A stretch of DNA of 64,000 nucleotides from Allofournierella massiliensis. Lineage in GTDB: Bacteria > Bacillota > Clostridia > Oscillospirales > Ruminococcaceae. The translations under genes were made by a program, and so were the position numbers. Shown one piece after another: positions 1-8,413 of this stretch. How positions within the stretch are numbered: the stretch's first letter is position 1; the number at the start of each line of letters is the position of its first letter. The notes under the pieces were generated by a model. It saw only the letters and a list, made by a program, of their open reading frames with translations, was not told the origin of the DNA and made no database searches. The stretch spans positions 62,001 to 126,000 of the forward strand of contig NZ_SLUM01000006.1 of NCBI RefSeq assembly GCF_004345265.1, given 5' to 3'.

Positions 1-159
1 GAGAACACCGGGCGAATTCTGGCGGGTTTGACCGCCCTGACCCAGCTGGGCCTTGTGGAAATCTGCGAGACCGGCGGGGCCAAAAAGTATGCGCCGGTAC
101 CGGTGGCCCAGAAACAGGATCTGTTTTCGGCCCCGATACTCAAGGCACTGGAGGCATGA
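1..159 (+). CDS. recJ: RecJ single-strand-specific exonuclease, C-terminal fragment (partial)
   Basis: This open frame enters from the left edge and stops at TGA 157-159, leaving 52 residues. It contains a leucine-rich stretch around 'LTALTQLGLVEI' and ends in a 'QDLFSAPILKALEA'-type tail. Firmicute RecJ proteins commonly end with a short helical domain and a similar 'K-x-DL-x-S-x-i-y' tail, and recJ often precedes rel in Clostridia. The stop lies 3 bases before the rel start, so the two are probably co-transcribed. The catalytic DHH domains lie outside the window. The assignment rests on the tail pattern and gene order, so it is tentative. Confidence 0.5.
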   Translation, partial: ENTGRILAGLTALTQLGLVEICETGGAKKYAPVPVAQKQDLFSAPILKALEA

Positions 160-162
160 TCC

Positions 163-2337
163 ATGGCTGGATATGTAGTATATGATGATTTAAAACAAAT
201 GGTCCTGGAGTCGGGCCGCCCCTACGATATGGAGATGCTGGACAAGGCATACCATCTGGCGGAGCGGGCCCACGACGGCCAGTTCCGCCGCTCCGGTGAG
301 CCCTATATCTGCCACCCGCTGCATGTGGCCATGCTGCTGGTGGATCTGGGCATGGACACCGAAAGCCTGGCCGCCGCCCTGATGCACGACGTGGTGGAGG
401 ACACCTCAGTCACGCTGGATGAGCTGGAAAGCCAGTTCGGCGCGGATGTGGCCCACATGGTGGACGGCGTGACCAAGCTGACCAAGATCAAGTTCTCCTC
501 GGTGGAGGAGCAGCAGGCCGAGAACCTGCGCAAGATGCTCATGGCTATGAGCCAGGATGTTCGGGTTATGATCATCAAGCTGTGCGACCGACTGCACAAC
601 ATGCGCACCGGCGACGCCTGGCCCGAGCAGAAACGGCGGGATAAGGCGCTGGAGACCATGGAGGTCTACGCGCCCATTGCCCACCGACTGGGCATCAGCA
701 ACATCAAGGAAGAGCTGGAGGACCGCAGCCTGCGCTATCTGGACCCGGTGGGCTACCAGAATATCAAGGATCTGCTGGCGGAAAACGGCGGCCGGGAATT
801 TGTAACCAATATTGCCGAGGTCATCCGGGAGCGGCTGGCGGAAAACGGCATGCCGGAAGCCATCATGAAAAGCCGGGTGAAGAGCGTCTACGGCATCTAC
901 CGCAAGATGTTCATGCAGAACCGGGACTTTGAGGAAATCTACGATGTGTATGCAGTGCGCATCATTCTGGATACGGTGGCCGAGTGCTACAACGCTCTGG
1001 GCGTGATTCACGACATGTACCATCCGCTGCCCAACCGGTTCAAGGATTATATCTCCACCCCCAAGCCCAACGGCTACCAGTCGCTGCACACCACCGTTAT
1101 CGGCCACGAGGGCATCCCCTTTGAGGTGCAGATCCGCACCCGCGAGATGGACCAGATGGCGGAATACGGTGTGGCGGCCCACTGGAAATACAAGGCCGGT
1201 ATCCAGAGCGGCGGAAGCGACCGGCTGGAGGAGCGTCTGGCCTGGGTGCGCCAGTTGCTGGAAAGCCAGCGGGAAAACGAGGACGCCGGCAGCCTGCTGC
1301 AGGATATCAAGGGCGACCTGCTCCCCGAAGAGGTGTTTGCCTTCACTCCCAAGGGCGACGTGATCAACCTGCCTGCCGGGGCCACCGCCATCGACTTTGC
1401 CTACGCCATCCATTCGGCGGTGGGCAACCGGATGGTCGGCGCCAAGGTGAACAGCCGTATTGTGCCCATCGACCACAAGGTGGTCACCGGCGAGATCATC
1501 GAGATCATCACCGGCCCGGCGGACAAGGGCCCCAGCCGCGACTGGCTGAAGATCGTTACCACCAGCGAGGCCCGCAATAAAATCCGTAACTGGTTCAAGA
1601 AGGAACGCAGAGAGGAGAACATTCAGGAGGGCCGTGCCGCACTGGAACGGGAAATGCGCCGCAACCTGATTACCGTGCCGGATGACAAGTGGGATGACTT
1701 CATGGCCGAGATCGCCCGCCGTCAGCGCCTGAACAGTGCCGACGAGATGTATGCGGCCCTGGGCTACGGTGGTTTGCAGATCAGCCGCCTGATGGGCAAG
1801 ATCAAGGATGAATACGCAAAGCTCAAGGCGGGCGATGAGAAGGCCGCCAACCTGCTGGCAGACATCCCCCTGAAGAAATACAAGGGCAGCGACGGCGTTG
1901 TGGTGGAAGGCATCGACAACTGCCCCGTGAAGTTTGCCAAGTGCTGCAGCCCTCTGCCCGGCGACGAGATCGTGGGCTTCATCACCCGCGGCTTTGGCGT
2001 GTCCATCCACAAAAAGGATTGCCAGAACGCCCAGGTCAGCATGAACGACCCGGAAAACAAGGGCCGCTGGGTGCGTGCCTACTGGGAGGATACCAAGCAG
2101 GAAAACTACAAGGCCACTCTGGAGCTCACCGCCATGGATCGCAGCGGTCTGGTGGGCGATGTGGCCATGGCCCTGACCGATCTGCGGGTTCCGGTGTACG
2201 CCATGAGCGCCCGCGCAGTGGACAATGGCCGTGCCTCCATGTCGCTGACCATCGGCATTGCCAGCACCGAGCATCTGAACAGCGTGCTGGCTAAGCTGCG
2301 CCGCGTGAAGGACGTGGTCAGCGTGATGCGTGTATGA
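163..2337 (+). CDS. rel: Bifunctional (p)ppGpp synthetase/hydrolase, RelA/SpoT family
   Basis: A 724-residue protein with the full long-RSH layout. The N-terminal HD hydrolase domain has His51 and the His75-Asp76 pair in 'MHDVVEDT'. The synthetase domain (about 220-350) carries 'YISTPKPNGYQSLHTT' and 'EVQIRTREMDQMAEYG'. A TGS domain follows (about 390-450, 'FTPKGDVINLPAGATAIDFAYAIH'-type). Next is a conserved 'CCSPLPGD' zinc-finger-like segment, then a C-terminal ACT domain. Because both catalytic centres look intact, it should make and degrade the stringent alarmone. The ATG at 163 sits three bases after the preceding stop. Only the usual single bifunctional enzyme of Firmicutes is seen here. 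Confidence 0.97.
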   Translation: MAGYVVYDDLKQMVLESGRPYDMEMLDKAYHLAERAHDGQFRRSGEPYICHPLHVAMLLVDLGMDTESLAAALMHDVVEDTSVTLDELESQFGADVAHMVDGVTKLTKIKFSSVEEQQAENLRKMLMAMSQDVRVMIIKLCDRLHNMRTGDAWPEQKRRDKALETMEVYAPIAHRLGISNIKEELEDRSLRYLDPVGYQNIKDLLAENGGREFVTNIAEVIRERLAENGMPEAIMKSRVKSVYGIYRKMFMQNRDFEEIYDVYAVRIILDTVAECYNALGVIHDMYHPLPNRFKDYISTPKPNGYQSLHTTVIGHEGIPFEVQIRTREMDQMAEYGVAAHWKYKAGIQSGGSDRLEERLAWVRQLLESQRENEDAGSLLQDIKGDLLPEEVFAFTPKGDVINLPAGATAIDFAYAIHSAVGNRMVGAKVNSRIVPIDHKVVTGEIIEIITGPADKGPSRDWLKIVTTSEARNKIRNWFKKERREENIQEGRAALEREMRRNLITVPDDKWDDFMAEIARRQRLNSADEMYAALGYGGLQISRLMGKIKDEYAKLKAGDEKAANLLADIPLKKYKGSDGVVVEGIDNCPVKFAKCCSPLPGDEIVGFITRGFGVSIHKKDCQNAQVSMNDPENKGRWVRAYWEDTKQENYKATLELTAMDRSGLVGDVAMALTDLRVPVYAMSARAVDNGRASMSLTIGIASTEHLNSVLAKLRRVKDVVSVMRV

Positions 2338-2362
2338 CCCCCAAAAGGGAAGGAGAACATCA

Positions 2363-2812
2363 ATGCGAGCTGTGATTCAGCGTGTAACCGGCGCCAGCGT
2401 GATTGTGGACGGGGGCGAGCCCCGTCCCATCGGCCCCGGCCTGGTGATTCTGCTGGGCGTGAAGGATACCGACACCCTGGCCATTGTACCCAAGCTGGCG
2501 GAAAAATGTGCACACCTGCGCATTTTTTCCGACGAGGCGGGTAAATTGAACAAGAGCGCCGTGGAGCTGGCCTATTCCGCCCTGGTGGTGAGCAACTTCA
2601 CCCTCTATGCGGACACGAAAAAGGGCAAGCGGCCCAGCTTCATTGCCGCCGCAAAGCCCCCGCTCTCGGTGCAGGCTTACGAGCTGTTTCTGGAAAAAAT
2701 GAACGAACAGGGCCTGAAGGAGGTTCAGCACGGCGAATTCGGCGCCGACATGCAGCTGAGCCTGACCAACGACGGCCCGGTGACCATTGTGATCGACACC
2801 GACGAGTGGTGA
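2363..2812 (+). CDS. dtd: D-aminoacyl-tRNA deacylase
   Basis: A 149-residue protein starting 'MRAVIQRVTGASV', the classic Dtd N-terminus. The ATG at 2363 follows the ribosome site AAGGAGA, and an upstream in-frame extension is not needed. It hydrolyses D-amino acids from mischarged tRNA and acts as a cytoplasmic dimer. Two family motifs are visible: 'SNFTLYADTKKGKRPSF' (the SQFTL region) and the C-terminal 'NDGPVTIVIDTDE', which holds the Gly-Pro pair that screens chirality. The rel-dtd order is common in Firmicutes and the genes are 25 bases apart, so one transcript is likely. Confidence 0.96.
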   Translation: MRAVIQRVTGASVIVDGGEPRPIGPGLVILLGVKDTDTLAIVPKLAEKCAHLRIFSDEAGKLNKSAVELAYSALVVSNFTLYADTKKGKRPSFIAAAKPPLSVQAYELFLEKMNEQGLKEVQHGEFGADMQLSLTNDGPVTIVIDTDEW

Positions 2813-2840
2813 TCGCTGCCCCCGGAAAGAAGGAGACCCC

Positions 2841-3434
2841 ATGAACGTATATCATCTGCGGGGCCCCGCGCCCTACTACACCAACAGTTTTGTGATTGTC
2901 ACCGATCAGGGCAATGCCGTAGCGGTGGATCCGGCCCCGGCGGCGGATGAGATCGACCGCCTGCTGGGCGAGAAAAACGCAAAGCTGACCCGTATTTTTC
3001 TGACCCACGGCCACTTCGACCATGTGTATAGTGTGGAGGAGCTGCGCCGCCGCTGGAATTGCCCGGTCTGGCTGGATCCGGCCGACGCAAAGGGGAATGA
3101 GCTGTACCCGGTGGCGAAAAGCGACGCCTGCTACGAGGACGGCACCCCCATTCAGGTGGACGAGGCGGAATTCACCCCCTGGCACACCCCGGGGCACACC
3201 GCCGGTTCCTGGATCATCGAGTGCGCCGGTCTGCTTTTTGCGGGCGATACCCTGTTTGCCGGCGGTGTGGGCCGCACCGACCTGGAGGGCGGCAGCCCCG
3301 CTGAGCAGCGGGTCAGCCTGAAAAAGATCAAGGGCCTGCCCCTGCCGGATGACACCACTGTGCTGCCCGGCCACGGCGATTTTACCACTCTGGGTCAGGA
3401 AAAGACCGAAAACCCCTATCTGATGTTTGTCTGA
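2841..3434 (+). CDS. MBL-fold metallo-hydrolase, glyoxalase II-like
   Basis: A 197-residue metallo-beta-lactamase fold hydrolase. The metal site 'THGHFDH' gives His56, His58, Asp60 and His61. Further ligands are in 'HTPGHTAGSW', 'FAGDTLF' and 'LPGHGDFTT'. Its length and motifs fit the short GloB-like hydrolases found between rel/dtd and hemZ in many Clostridia. Substrate specificity cannot be read from sequence: it may act on S-lactoyl-type thioesters or other small molecules. It has its own ribosome site (AGAAGGAGA) and is 28 bases downstream of dtd. Confidence 0.9.
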   Translation: MNVYHLRGPAPYYTNSFVIVTDQGNAVAVDPAPAADEIDRLLGEKNAKLTRIFLTHGHFDHVYSVEELRRRWNCPVWLDPADAKGNELYPVAKSDACYEDGTPIQVDEAEFTPWHTPGHTAGSWIIECAGLLFAGDTLFAGGVGRTDLEGGSPAEQRVSLKKIKGLPLPDDTTVLPGHGDFTTLGQEKTENPYLMFV

Positions 3435-3454
3435 ATACAGAACAAGGAGCATTT

Positions 3455-4906
3455 ATGCTGATTCATATCAAGGGCGGCGTCTCCGGCTACGAGCCGGAGA
3501 ACATCGCCCGCATGTTTTTCCCCGGAGCCACGCTGACGGCCAAATACGTCCGCGGCGAGGATCTGGTGTTTGCCGCTGCGGGCCGGTTCCGGCTGGCGGC
3601 GGGTGTGCGGCGGGGCGGTCAGTGCCTGGTGCGCACCGCGCCCCTGCCGCAGGAGGGCGAGAGCGTGGAGTTTGCCCTGTGCAGCCTTCTGTATGATCTG
3701 CTGGGCCAGGCCACCGGCCTGCGCATGCCCTGGGGCAAGCTCACCGGCGTGCGTCCGGTGCGCATCATCCACGACAAGCGGGCCGCGGGCTGGTCGGAGC
3801 AGGCCATCCGGGACCTGTTTGTGGACCGTTACGACTGCACCCCCGAGCGGTTTTCTCTGGCGCTGCAGATCGCGGATCTGCAGCGGCCCATCATCGCCGG
3901 GCGGCAGCCGCTGGATTACAGCCTTTACATTGGCATCCCCTTCTGCCCCTCCCGGTGCAGCTATTGCAGCTTTGTGTCCCGCACCATCGGCCGGGACCAG
4001 AAGCTGGTGCAGCCCTATGTGGATAAGCTGTGCGAGGAAGTGCGGGAGATGAAGCGGCAGGCTGAGCACTGCGGGCTGAATCTGAAAACCATCTACATCG
4101 GCGGCGGCACCCCCACCAGTCTTTCGGCTGACCAGCTGCGCCAGCTGATGGGCACCGTGCGGGAATGCTTCGATCTTTCCCGGCTGGAGGAATACACCGT
4201 GGAGGCTGGCCGTCCGGACTGTACCGATGCGGAGAAGCTGGCGGTGATCAAGGAATACGGCGCCAGCCGCATCTCCATCAACCCCCAGACCTTCAACGAT
4301 CAGGTGCTGGCCAACATTGGCCGAAAGCATTCCGCGCAGGACATCCTGCGCTGCTTCGACGAGGCGCGGCAGGTCGGCCATGGGAACATCAACATGGATC
4401 TGATTGCCGGTCTGCCCGGCGATACGGTGGAGAGCTTTGCCGCCAGCCTGGAGCAGGCCATTGCTCTGGACCCGGAAAACATCACCGTGCACACCCTCAC
4501 CCTGAAGCGGGCATCCAATCTGGTGATCGAAAACCGGGATGAGGCCTACGCGGATGTGGCCGCCATGGTGGAGCTGGCCAATCAGCGGCTGGCTGCCGCC
4601 GGTTATCGGCCCTATTACCTTTACCGGCAGAAAAATACCCTGAAAAACCTGGAAAACACCGGCTGGTGTAAGCCCGGTTATGAAGGGTACTATAATATCT
4701 ATATCATGGAGGAGATCCATTCCATCCTGTCTGCCGGAGCAGGCGGCAGCACCAAGCTGTGCCAGCCGGGCGGCAGCCGCATCGAACGGATCTTCAACTA
4801 CAAATATCCGGCGGAATACATCGATGGTTTCGATGAAATTCTCCGCCGCAAAGAAGGAGTGAGTGCATTCTATGCCTGCTATCTGGATTCCGAAACGACT
4901 GGTTGA
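3455..4906 (+). CDS. hemZ: Oxygen-independent coproporphyrinogen dehydrogenase-like radical SAM protein HemZ
   Basis: A 483-residue radical SAM protein of the HemN/HemZ group. The N-terminal ~150 residues are the extra domain typical of HemZ. The iron-sulfur motif is 'IPFCPSRCSYCSF' (C-x3-C-x2-C), followed by 'YIGGGTPTSL' for SAM binding and 'INMDLIAGLPGDT'. HemZ proteins are annotated as coproporphyrinogen III oxidases, although the exact reaction is uncertain for many members. It follows the MBL hydrolase by 20 bases. Its 3' end overlaps the start region of the following kinase gene, which indicates translational coupling. Confidence 0.93.
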   Translation: MLIHIKGGVSGYEPENIARMFFPGATLTAKYVRGEDLVFAAAGRFRLAAGVRRGGQCLVRTAPLPQEGESVEFALCSLLYDLLGQATGLRMPWGKLTGVRPVRIIHDKRAAGWSEQAIRDLFVDRYDCTPERFSLALQIADLQRPIIAGRQPLDYSLYIGIPFCPSRCSYCSFVSRTIGRDQKLVQPYVDKLCEEVREMKRQAEHCGLNLKTIYIGGGTPTSLSADQLRQLMGTVRECFDLSRLEEYTVEAGRPDCTDAEKLAVIKEYGASRISINPQTFNDQVLANIGRKHSAQDILRCFDEARQVGHGNINMDLIAGLPGDTVESFAASLEQAIALDPENITVHTLTLKRASNLVIENRDEAYADVAAMVELANQRLAAAGYRPYYLYRQKNTLKNLENTGWCKPGYEGYYNIYIMEEIHSILSAGAGGSTKLCQPGGSRIERIFNYKYPAEYIDGFDEILRRKEGVSAFYACYLDSETTG

Positions 4907-5798
4907 AATCAGTCTGATTAATACCGCCGCCGAAATTGCGGCCAGCTTTGCCCGCCACTGCGAACACGAATACGAGGGCAGGGTGCACGCGGCAGCCAGC
5001 GAAATTCTTGGCAGCGGCTGTTCGGTGGTTATGCTCACCGGCCCCTCCGCTTCCGGCAAAACCACCACGGCACATAAGCTGGCCGAGGCGCTCCGGCTGC
5101 GGGGAACTGCCTCTCAGGTGGTCAGTCTGGATAATTTCTACAAGGATCTGAAGGAATATCCCCGTCTGCCGGATGGCACCAAGGATTACGAGAACATCAC
5201 CGCGCTGGATGTGGACGAGATCCAGCGCTGCCTGAACGAGCTGATCACCACCGGCCGCACCGATCTGCCGGAATTTGATTTCCTCACCGAAAACCGCAAG
5301 CCGGATCGGATTCCGCTGGATCTGAAAGGCGGCGTGTGCATCGTGGAGGGCATCCATGCGCTGAATCCACAGCTTACCGACAGCCTGCCCAGAGATCAGG
5401 TGTATAAGGTGTACGCAGGCCTGCGGGAGGAATACAGCCACCGGGGCCAGCGGGTGCTGCCCACCCGGGATATCCGCCTTGCCCGCCGCATGGTGCGGGA
5501 TTACAAGTTCCGCGGGCACAGCCTGGAAAAAACCCTGAATATGTGGGATCGGGTGTGTGCCGGCGAGGATAAATTCATCAAGGTGTTCAAAAAGGAAGCA
5601 GACCTGCTGATGGATACCTCGTTCAGTTACGAAATCTGCCTGCTGGCTCCCTTTGTGACACCGCTGGCGGGTGAACTGCCGGAGAATCACCCCAATGCCG
5701 AGCGGCTGAATGCGCTGGCCGGGTGCTTCTCGCTGGTGGAGCCGCTGAGTCTGGATCTGGTACCGGAGCACTCCATGCTGCGGGAATTTTTGGGCTGA
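4872..5798 (+). CDS. Uridine kinase-like nucleoside kinase
   Basis: About 308 residues of the phosphoribulokinase/uridine kinase P-loop family. The Walker A is 'LTGPSASGKTTTAH'. 'SLDNFYKDLKEYPRLPDGTKDYENI' is the substrate-lid region (split here by family convention) and 'IVEGIHALNPQL' is the Walker B-like strand. The common long form of this family has an N-terminal TGS-like extension, which is missing here. Two starts are possible: GTG 4863, three bases after AAGGAG, or ATG 4872, twelve bases after it. ATG is preferred. The gene overlaps the end of hemZ. It likely phosphorylates a nucleoside, but the substrate is not certain. Confidence 0.88.
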   Translation: MPAIWIPKRLVEISLINTAAEIAASFARHCEHEYEGRVHAAASEILGSGCSVVMLTGPSASGKTTTAHKLAEALRLRGTASQVVSLDNFYKDLKEYPRLPDGTKDYENITALDVDEIQRCLNELITTGRTDLPEFDFLTENRKPDRIPLDLKGGVCIVEGIHALNPQLTDSLPRDQVYKVYAGLREEYSHRGQRVLPTRDIRLARRMVRDYKFRGHSLEKTLNMWDRVCAGEDKFIKVFKKEADLLMDTSFSYEICLLAPFVTPLAGELPENHPNAERLNALAGCFSLVEPLSLDLVPEHSMLREFLG

Positions 5799-5802
5799 GC
5801 CG

Positions 5803-5831
5803 TTGCATGTGTCAAAGCCTTAGAGTATAAT
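5803..5831 (+). promoter_or_regulatory. Sigma-A-type promoter for the zinc-ribbon gene
   Basis: TTGCAT (5803-5808), a 17-base spacer, and a perfect TATAAT (5826-5831), located just after the kinase stop and 64 bases before the next ATG. Confidence 0.8.
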
Positions 5832-5894
5832 GAAACAACAGACAATGCATTTCCGGCGCAGCGCTGCGCCGTACCAAGAAAGAGGTGTCAGGCA

Positions 5895-6296
5895 ATGAAC
5901 ATTGATTTGGATAAGATCCTGGAGACCGGCGCGCAGCTGGCCGACAGCGCGAAAAAGACCGCAACCGATCTGGCCCAGAAGGGCAAAAAGCAGGTGGATC
6001 TGATGAATGCCCAGACCCGCCTGAGCAAGGCGCAGCGTCAGCTGGGCGCTTTGGTGTACAGTCTGGAAAAGAACGGCGAGAAAAACGAGCTGCTTGTGAA
6101 AAAGTATGTGGATGCCATCAGCACCATCGAGGAAGAAATCGAGACGCTGAAAAAGCAGGAAAGCCAGGGCCAGACCAGCTATACCTACACCTACACTGCA
6201 CCCGCTCAGGAGCCGGGCAAGAAAACCTGCCCCCAGTGCGGCGCGGAGGTCGACGAGGATGCCCTGTTTTGTTCTTGCTGTGGGGCACAGCTTTAA
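5895..6296 (+). CDS. Zinc-ribbon domain protein of unknown function
   Basis: A 133-residue cytoplasmic protein. Residues about 1-95 are amphipathic, charged and predicted coiled coil, with 'SAKKTATDLAQKGKKQVDLMNAQTRL'-like helices. A short polar Tyr/Thr linker follows. The C-terminus is a treble-clef-type zinc ribbon, 'CPQCGAEVDEDALFCSCCGAQL', with two C-x2-C pairs. Proteins of this helix-plus-zinc-ribbon build are widespread in Clostridia without a known function. It has its own promoter and terminator, so it is monocistronic. No enzymatic motif is visible. Confidence 0.85.
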   Translation: MNIDLDKILETGAQLADSAKKTATDLAQKGKKQVDLMNAQTRLSKAQRQLGALVYSLEKNGEKNELLVKKYVDAISTIEEEIETLKKQESQGQTSYTYTYTAPAQEPGKKTCPQCGAEVDEDALFCSCCGAQL

Positions 6297-6372
6297 GATC
6301 GGAGACGCAGGCATAGGCAGGGCTGTAGTTTTTACATTGCCCTCCAAAGAAGCGAAAAACGACTGATTCTTT

Positions 6373-6414
6373 GCCGGCCGGTGGGCGCAAAAGCGCCTGC
6401 CGACCGGCTTTTTT
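6373..6414 (+). terminator. Rho-independent terminator after the zinc-ribbon gene
   Basis: A long GC stem starting GCCGG at 6373 and closing CCGGC at 6408, with an AAAA loop region and two G-U pairs, followed by six T. The gene-free stretch 6297-6604 holds this terminator and the mazG promoter and nothing else that I can support. Confidence 0.85.
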
Positions 6415-6543
6415 GGCGGGAAATACGGCATGAAAATTGTCGAAAAATCTTTGTTTTTACCATAAAAAAAGGGCAAAGAAGCAAGGATTTCTATCGCATG
6501 GTATGAAAACGGCCTGCAGGGGCCAAAAATAGGGGAAAAGGGC

Positions 6544-6572
6544 TTGAAATGGCGCTTTATCTAAGGTAGAAT
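6544..6572 (+). promoter_or_regulatory. Promoter of the mazG-hup-yab cluster
   Basis: TTGAAA (6544-6549), 17-base spacer, TAGAAT (6567-6572), 32 bases upstream of the mazG GTG. Confidence 0.75.
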
Positions 6573-6604
6573 ATGAGAAGTCACAAGGTGAGGGGGCGGT
6601 TTCC

Positions 6605-7402
6605 GTGGGCTTTACACCCAAAGAGCGGTACGATGCACAGGATCTGATCCGCATCGTTGCGCAGCTGCGTGCGCCGCAGGGCTGCCCCTGGGATCGGGAG
6701 CAGACCCATGCATCCATCCGGATGAACTTCATCGAGGAGACCTATGAAGCGGTGGATGCCATCGACCAGAACGACGCGCACCTGTTGTGCGAGGAGCTTG
6801 GCGATGTGCTGCTTCAGGTGGCGCTGCACAGTCAGATGGAAGCCGAGAAGGGCACGTTCAGCTTTGACGACGTGTGCGACGGCATCTGCAAAAAGCTGAT
6901 CTACCGTCACCCTCATGTGTTCGGGGAATCGTCTGCTGCCACCACCGGTCAGGCTCTTGCCAACTGGGAGGCGCTGAAGAATGCAGAAAAGGGCCGCGCC
7001 ACCGCAAAGGACCGGCTGGAGAGCGTGCCCCGCAGTTTTCCGGCGCTGATGCGCGCAGCAAAACTGCAAAAGCGCGCCGGGGCCTACGGCTTTGCCTATC
7101 AGAAGCCGGAGGACGCCCTGAACGACGTGAAGGACGAGATGGCCGAACTGGAGCAGGCGATGCAGGGGCAGGGAAATGCCGCCGAGGAGGCGGGCGACCT
7201 GCTGTTTGCTGCCGCCGGGCTGGCGCGTGCGCTGGGGGCAGACCCGGAGCAGGTGCTCACCGGTGCTTCCGACCGGTATCAGAGCAGGGTGATCCGCTGT
7301 GAAGAACTGGCCGGCAGTGATGCTCTGGCAGGCCTGAGCGACGAGGAGCGCCGTGCCCTCTGGAAACAGGCCAAACAGGAGGAGCAGTCCTCAAAGGTGT
7401 AA
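6605..7402 (+). CDS. mazG: MazG nucleoside triphosphate pyrophosphohydrolase (YabN-like)
   Basis: A 265-residue two-domain MazG. The first all-alpha NTP-PPase domain has the signature 'CPWDREQTH' followed by 'EETYEAVDAI' and 'EELGDVLLQVALH' (the E-E-x-x-E / E-x-x-D magnesium ligands). The second copy is shorter, with 'DEMAELEQAM' and 'EEAGDLLFAAAGLAR'. It hydrolyses (d)NTPs to monophosphates as housecleaning. Bacillus YabN carries an additional N-terminal methyltransferase domain that is absent here. GTG is the only sensible start. It opens the conserved mazG-hup-yabO-yabP-yabQ-divIC-yabR order. Confidence 0.96.
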   Translation: MGFTPKERYDAQDLIRIVAQLRAPQGCPWDREQTHASIRMNFIEETYEAVDAIDQNDAHLLCEELGDVLLQVALHSQMEAEKGTFSFDDVCDGICKKLIYRHPHVFGESSAATTGQALANWEALKNAEKGRATAKDRLESVPRSFPALMRAAKLQKRAGAYGFAYQKPEDALNDVKDEMAELEQAMQGQGNAAEEAGDLLFAAAGLARALGADPEQVLTGASDRYQSRVIRCEELAGSDALAGLSDEERRALWKQAKQEEQSSKV

Positions 7403-7441
7403 CGCCTTTGTTACTGATAAATCATTTGGAGGTATATGAAC

Positions 7442-7717
7442 ATGACGAAAGTTGAACTGATCGCCGCGGTCGCCGAGAACGCCGGCCTTTCTAAAAAAGA
7501 CGCTGAGCAGGCTGTGAATGCTACTGTAGAGGCCATCACCAAGGCTCTGGCCGAGGGCGACAAGGTGTCTCTGGTCGGCTTTGGCACCTTCGAGACCCGT
7601 GAGCGTCCCGCTCGCAAGGGCCGCAACCCCCGCACCAAAGAGGAGATCACCATCCCCGCTACCACCACCCCCGCTTTCAAGGCTGGCAAGGCTCTGAAGG
7701 ACGCTGTGGCGAAGTAA
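7442..7717 (+). CDS. hup: HU-family nucleoid DNA-binding protein
   Basis: A 91-residue histone-like HU protein with the helical dimerisation half '[23 protein letters not shown]', then '[20 protein letters not shown]', the beta-arm that inserts into the DNA minor groove, with the conserved Asn-Pro. The N-terminus could be ATG 7436, only three bases after GGAGG, or ATG 7442, nine bases after it. The latter gives 'MTKVELI', close to family consensus. A hairpin with a T-run directly downstream should limit read-through, so hup is probably expressed above its neighbours. Confidence 0.96.
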   Translation: MTKVELIAAVAENAGLSKKDAEQAVNATVEAITKALAEGDKVSLVGFGTFETRERPARKGRNPRTKEEITIPATTTPAFKAGKALKDAVAK

Positions 7718-7735
7718 GCTTTTTGGAATACACTG

Positions 7736-7776
7736 CCCGCTTCCGGTGGCCTCACGGCCCCGGCGGCGGGATTTTT
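7736..7776 (+). terminator. Terminator/attenuator between hup and yabO
   Basis: A nested hairpin: CCCGC (7736-7740) pairs with GCGGG (7766-7770), with inner CCGG/CCGG and GGCC-TCAC-GGCC, followed by ATTTTT. It lies within the otherwise co-directional cluster and probably permits partial read-through into yabO. Confidence 0.75.
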
Positions 7777-7800
7777 CGTATCCGAGGAAAGGAACAAGCA

Positions 7801-8046
7801 ATGCGCATTGACAAATATCTGAAGGTCAGCCGCCTGATCAAGCGGCGTACCGTGGCCAACGAAGTGGCCGACGCAGGCCGCATTCTGGTAAACGGCAAGC
7901 CTGCCAAAGCCAGCTACGCGGTCAAGGTGGACGACGTGATCGAGATCACCTTCGGCAACAAGCCCGTCAAGGTGAAGGTACTGTCCACCGACGCTCCCAT
8001 GGGCAAGGACGTGGCCCGGGAGATGTACCAGGTCATCGAGGAATAA
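7801..8046 (+). CDS. rqcP: S4-domain RNA-binding protein RqcP (YabO)
   Basis: An 81-residue protein that is almost entirely an S4 RNA-binding domain: '[16 protein letters not shown]' and '[24 protein letters not shown]'. RqcP/YabO proteins bind stalled 50S-peptidyl-tRNA complexes with RqcH during ribosome-associated quality control in Firmicutes. That role is taken from the family, not shown here. The ATG at 7801 follows GAGGAAAGGAAC. The position next to hup, yabP and yabQ is the conserved Firmicute arrangement. Confidence 0.94.
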   Translation: MRIDKYLKVSRLIKRRTVANEVADAGRILVNGKPAKASYAVKVDDVIEITFGNKPVKVKVLSTDAPMGKDVAREMYQVIEE

Positions 8047-8107
8047 TCCCCCGCTGCTTTTGCATACAATGTGCAAAAAGCCCGTTGCGGCAAAAGCAGG
8101 TGAAAGA

Positions 8108-8407
8108 ATGCAGGAAAAACGTTTTGAGCAACCCGCGCCGGACCCGGTCAAGCTGCCCCACAACCTGATCGTGGAAGATCGGCGAACCCTTACCGCCACC
8201 GGTGTGACCCGGATCGTGAGCTACGACGAACAGGGCGCTACGCTGGAGACCCAGCAGGGCACGCTGGTCATTGGCGGGCGGAACATTCAGGTGAGCGAGC
8301 TTTCCATCCAGACCGGCGAGTTGAAGATCTACGGCACCATCGAATACATGCAGTATTCGGAGCCGGTGAAAAGCCCGGGCGGCTTTTTGCGCCGCCTGGC
8401 ACGCTGA
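8108..8407 (+). CDS. yabP: Sporulation protein YabP
   Basis: A 99-residue protein of the YabP/YqfC family: 'LPHNLIVEDRRTLTATGVTRIVSYDEQ', 'TLVIGGRNIQVSELSIQTGELKIYGTIE'. YabP is needed for spore cortex/coat assembly in Bacillus and is made in the mother cell. The ATG at 8108 is chosen over an upstream ATG because it follows AGGTGAAAG. Its presence with YabQ implies a spore-forming lineage, although it does not prove that this strain sporulates. Confidence 0.9.
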   Translation: MQEKRFEQPAPDPVKLPHNLIVEDRRTLTATGVTRIVSYDEQGATLETQQGTLVIGGRNIQVSELSIQTGELKIYGTIEYMQYSEPVKSPGGFLRRLAR

Positions 8408-8413
8408 GCGTGC

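Noticed and set aside
406-2274. 622-codon minus-strand open frame
   Set aside because: Antisense shadow of rel; no ribosome site or family motif.
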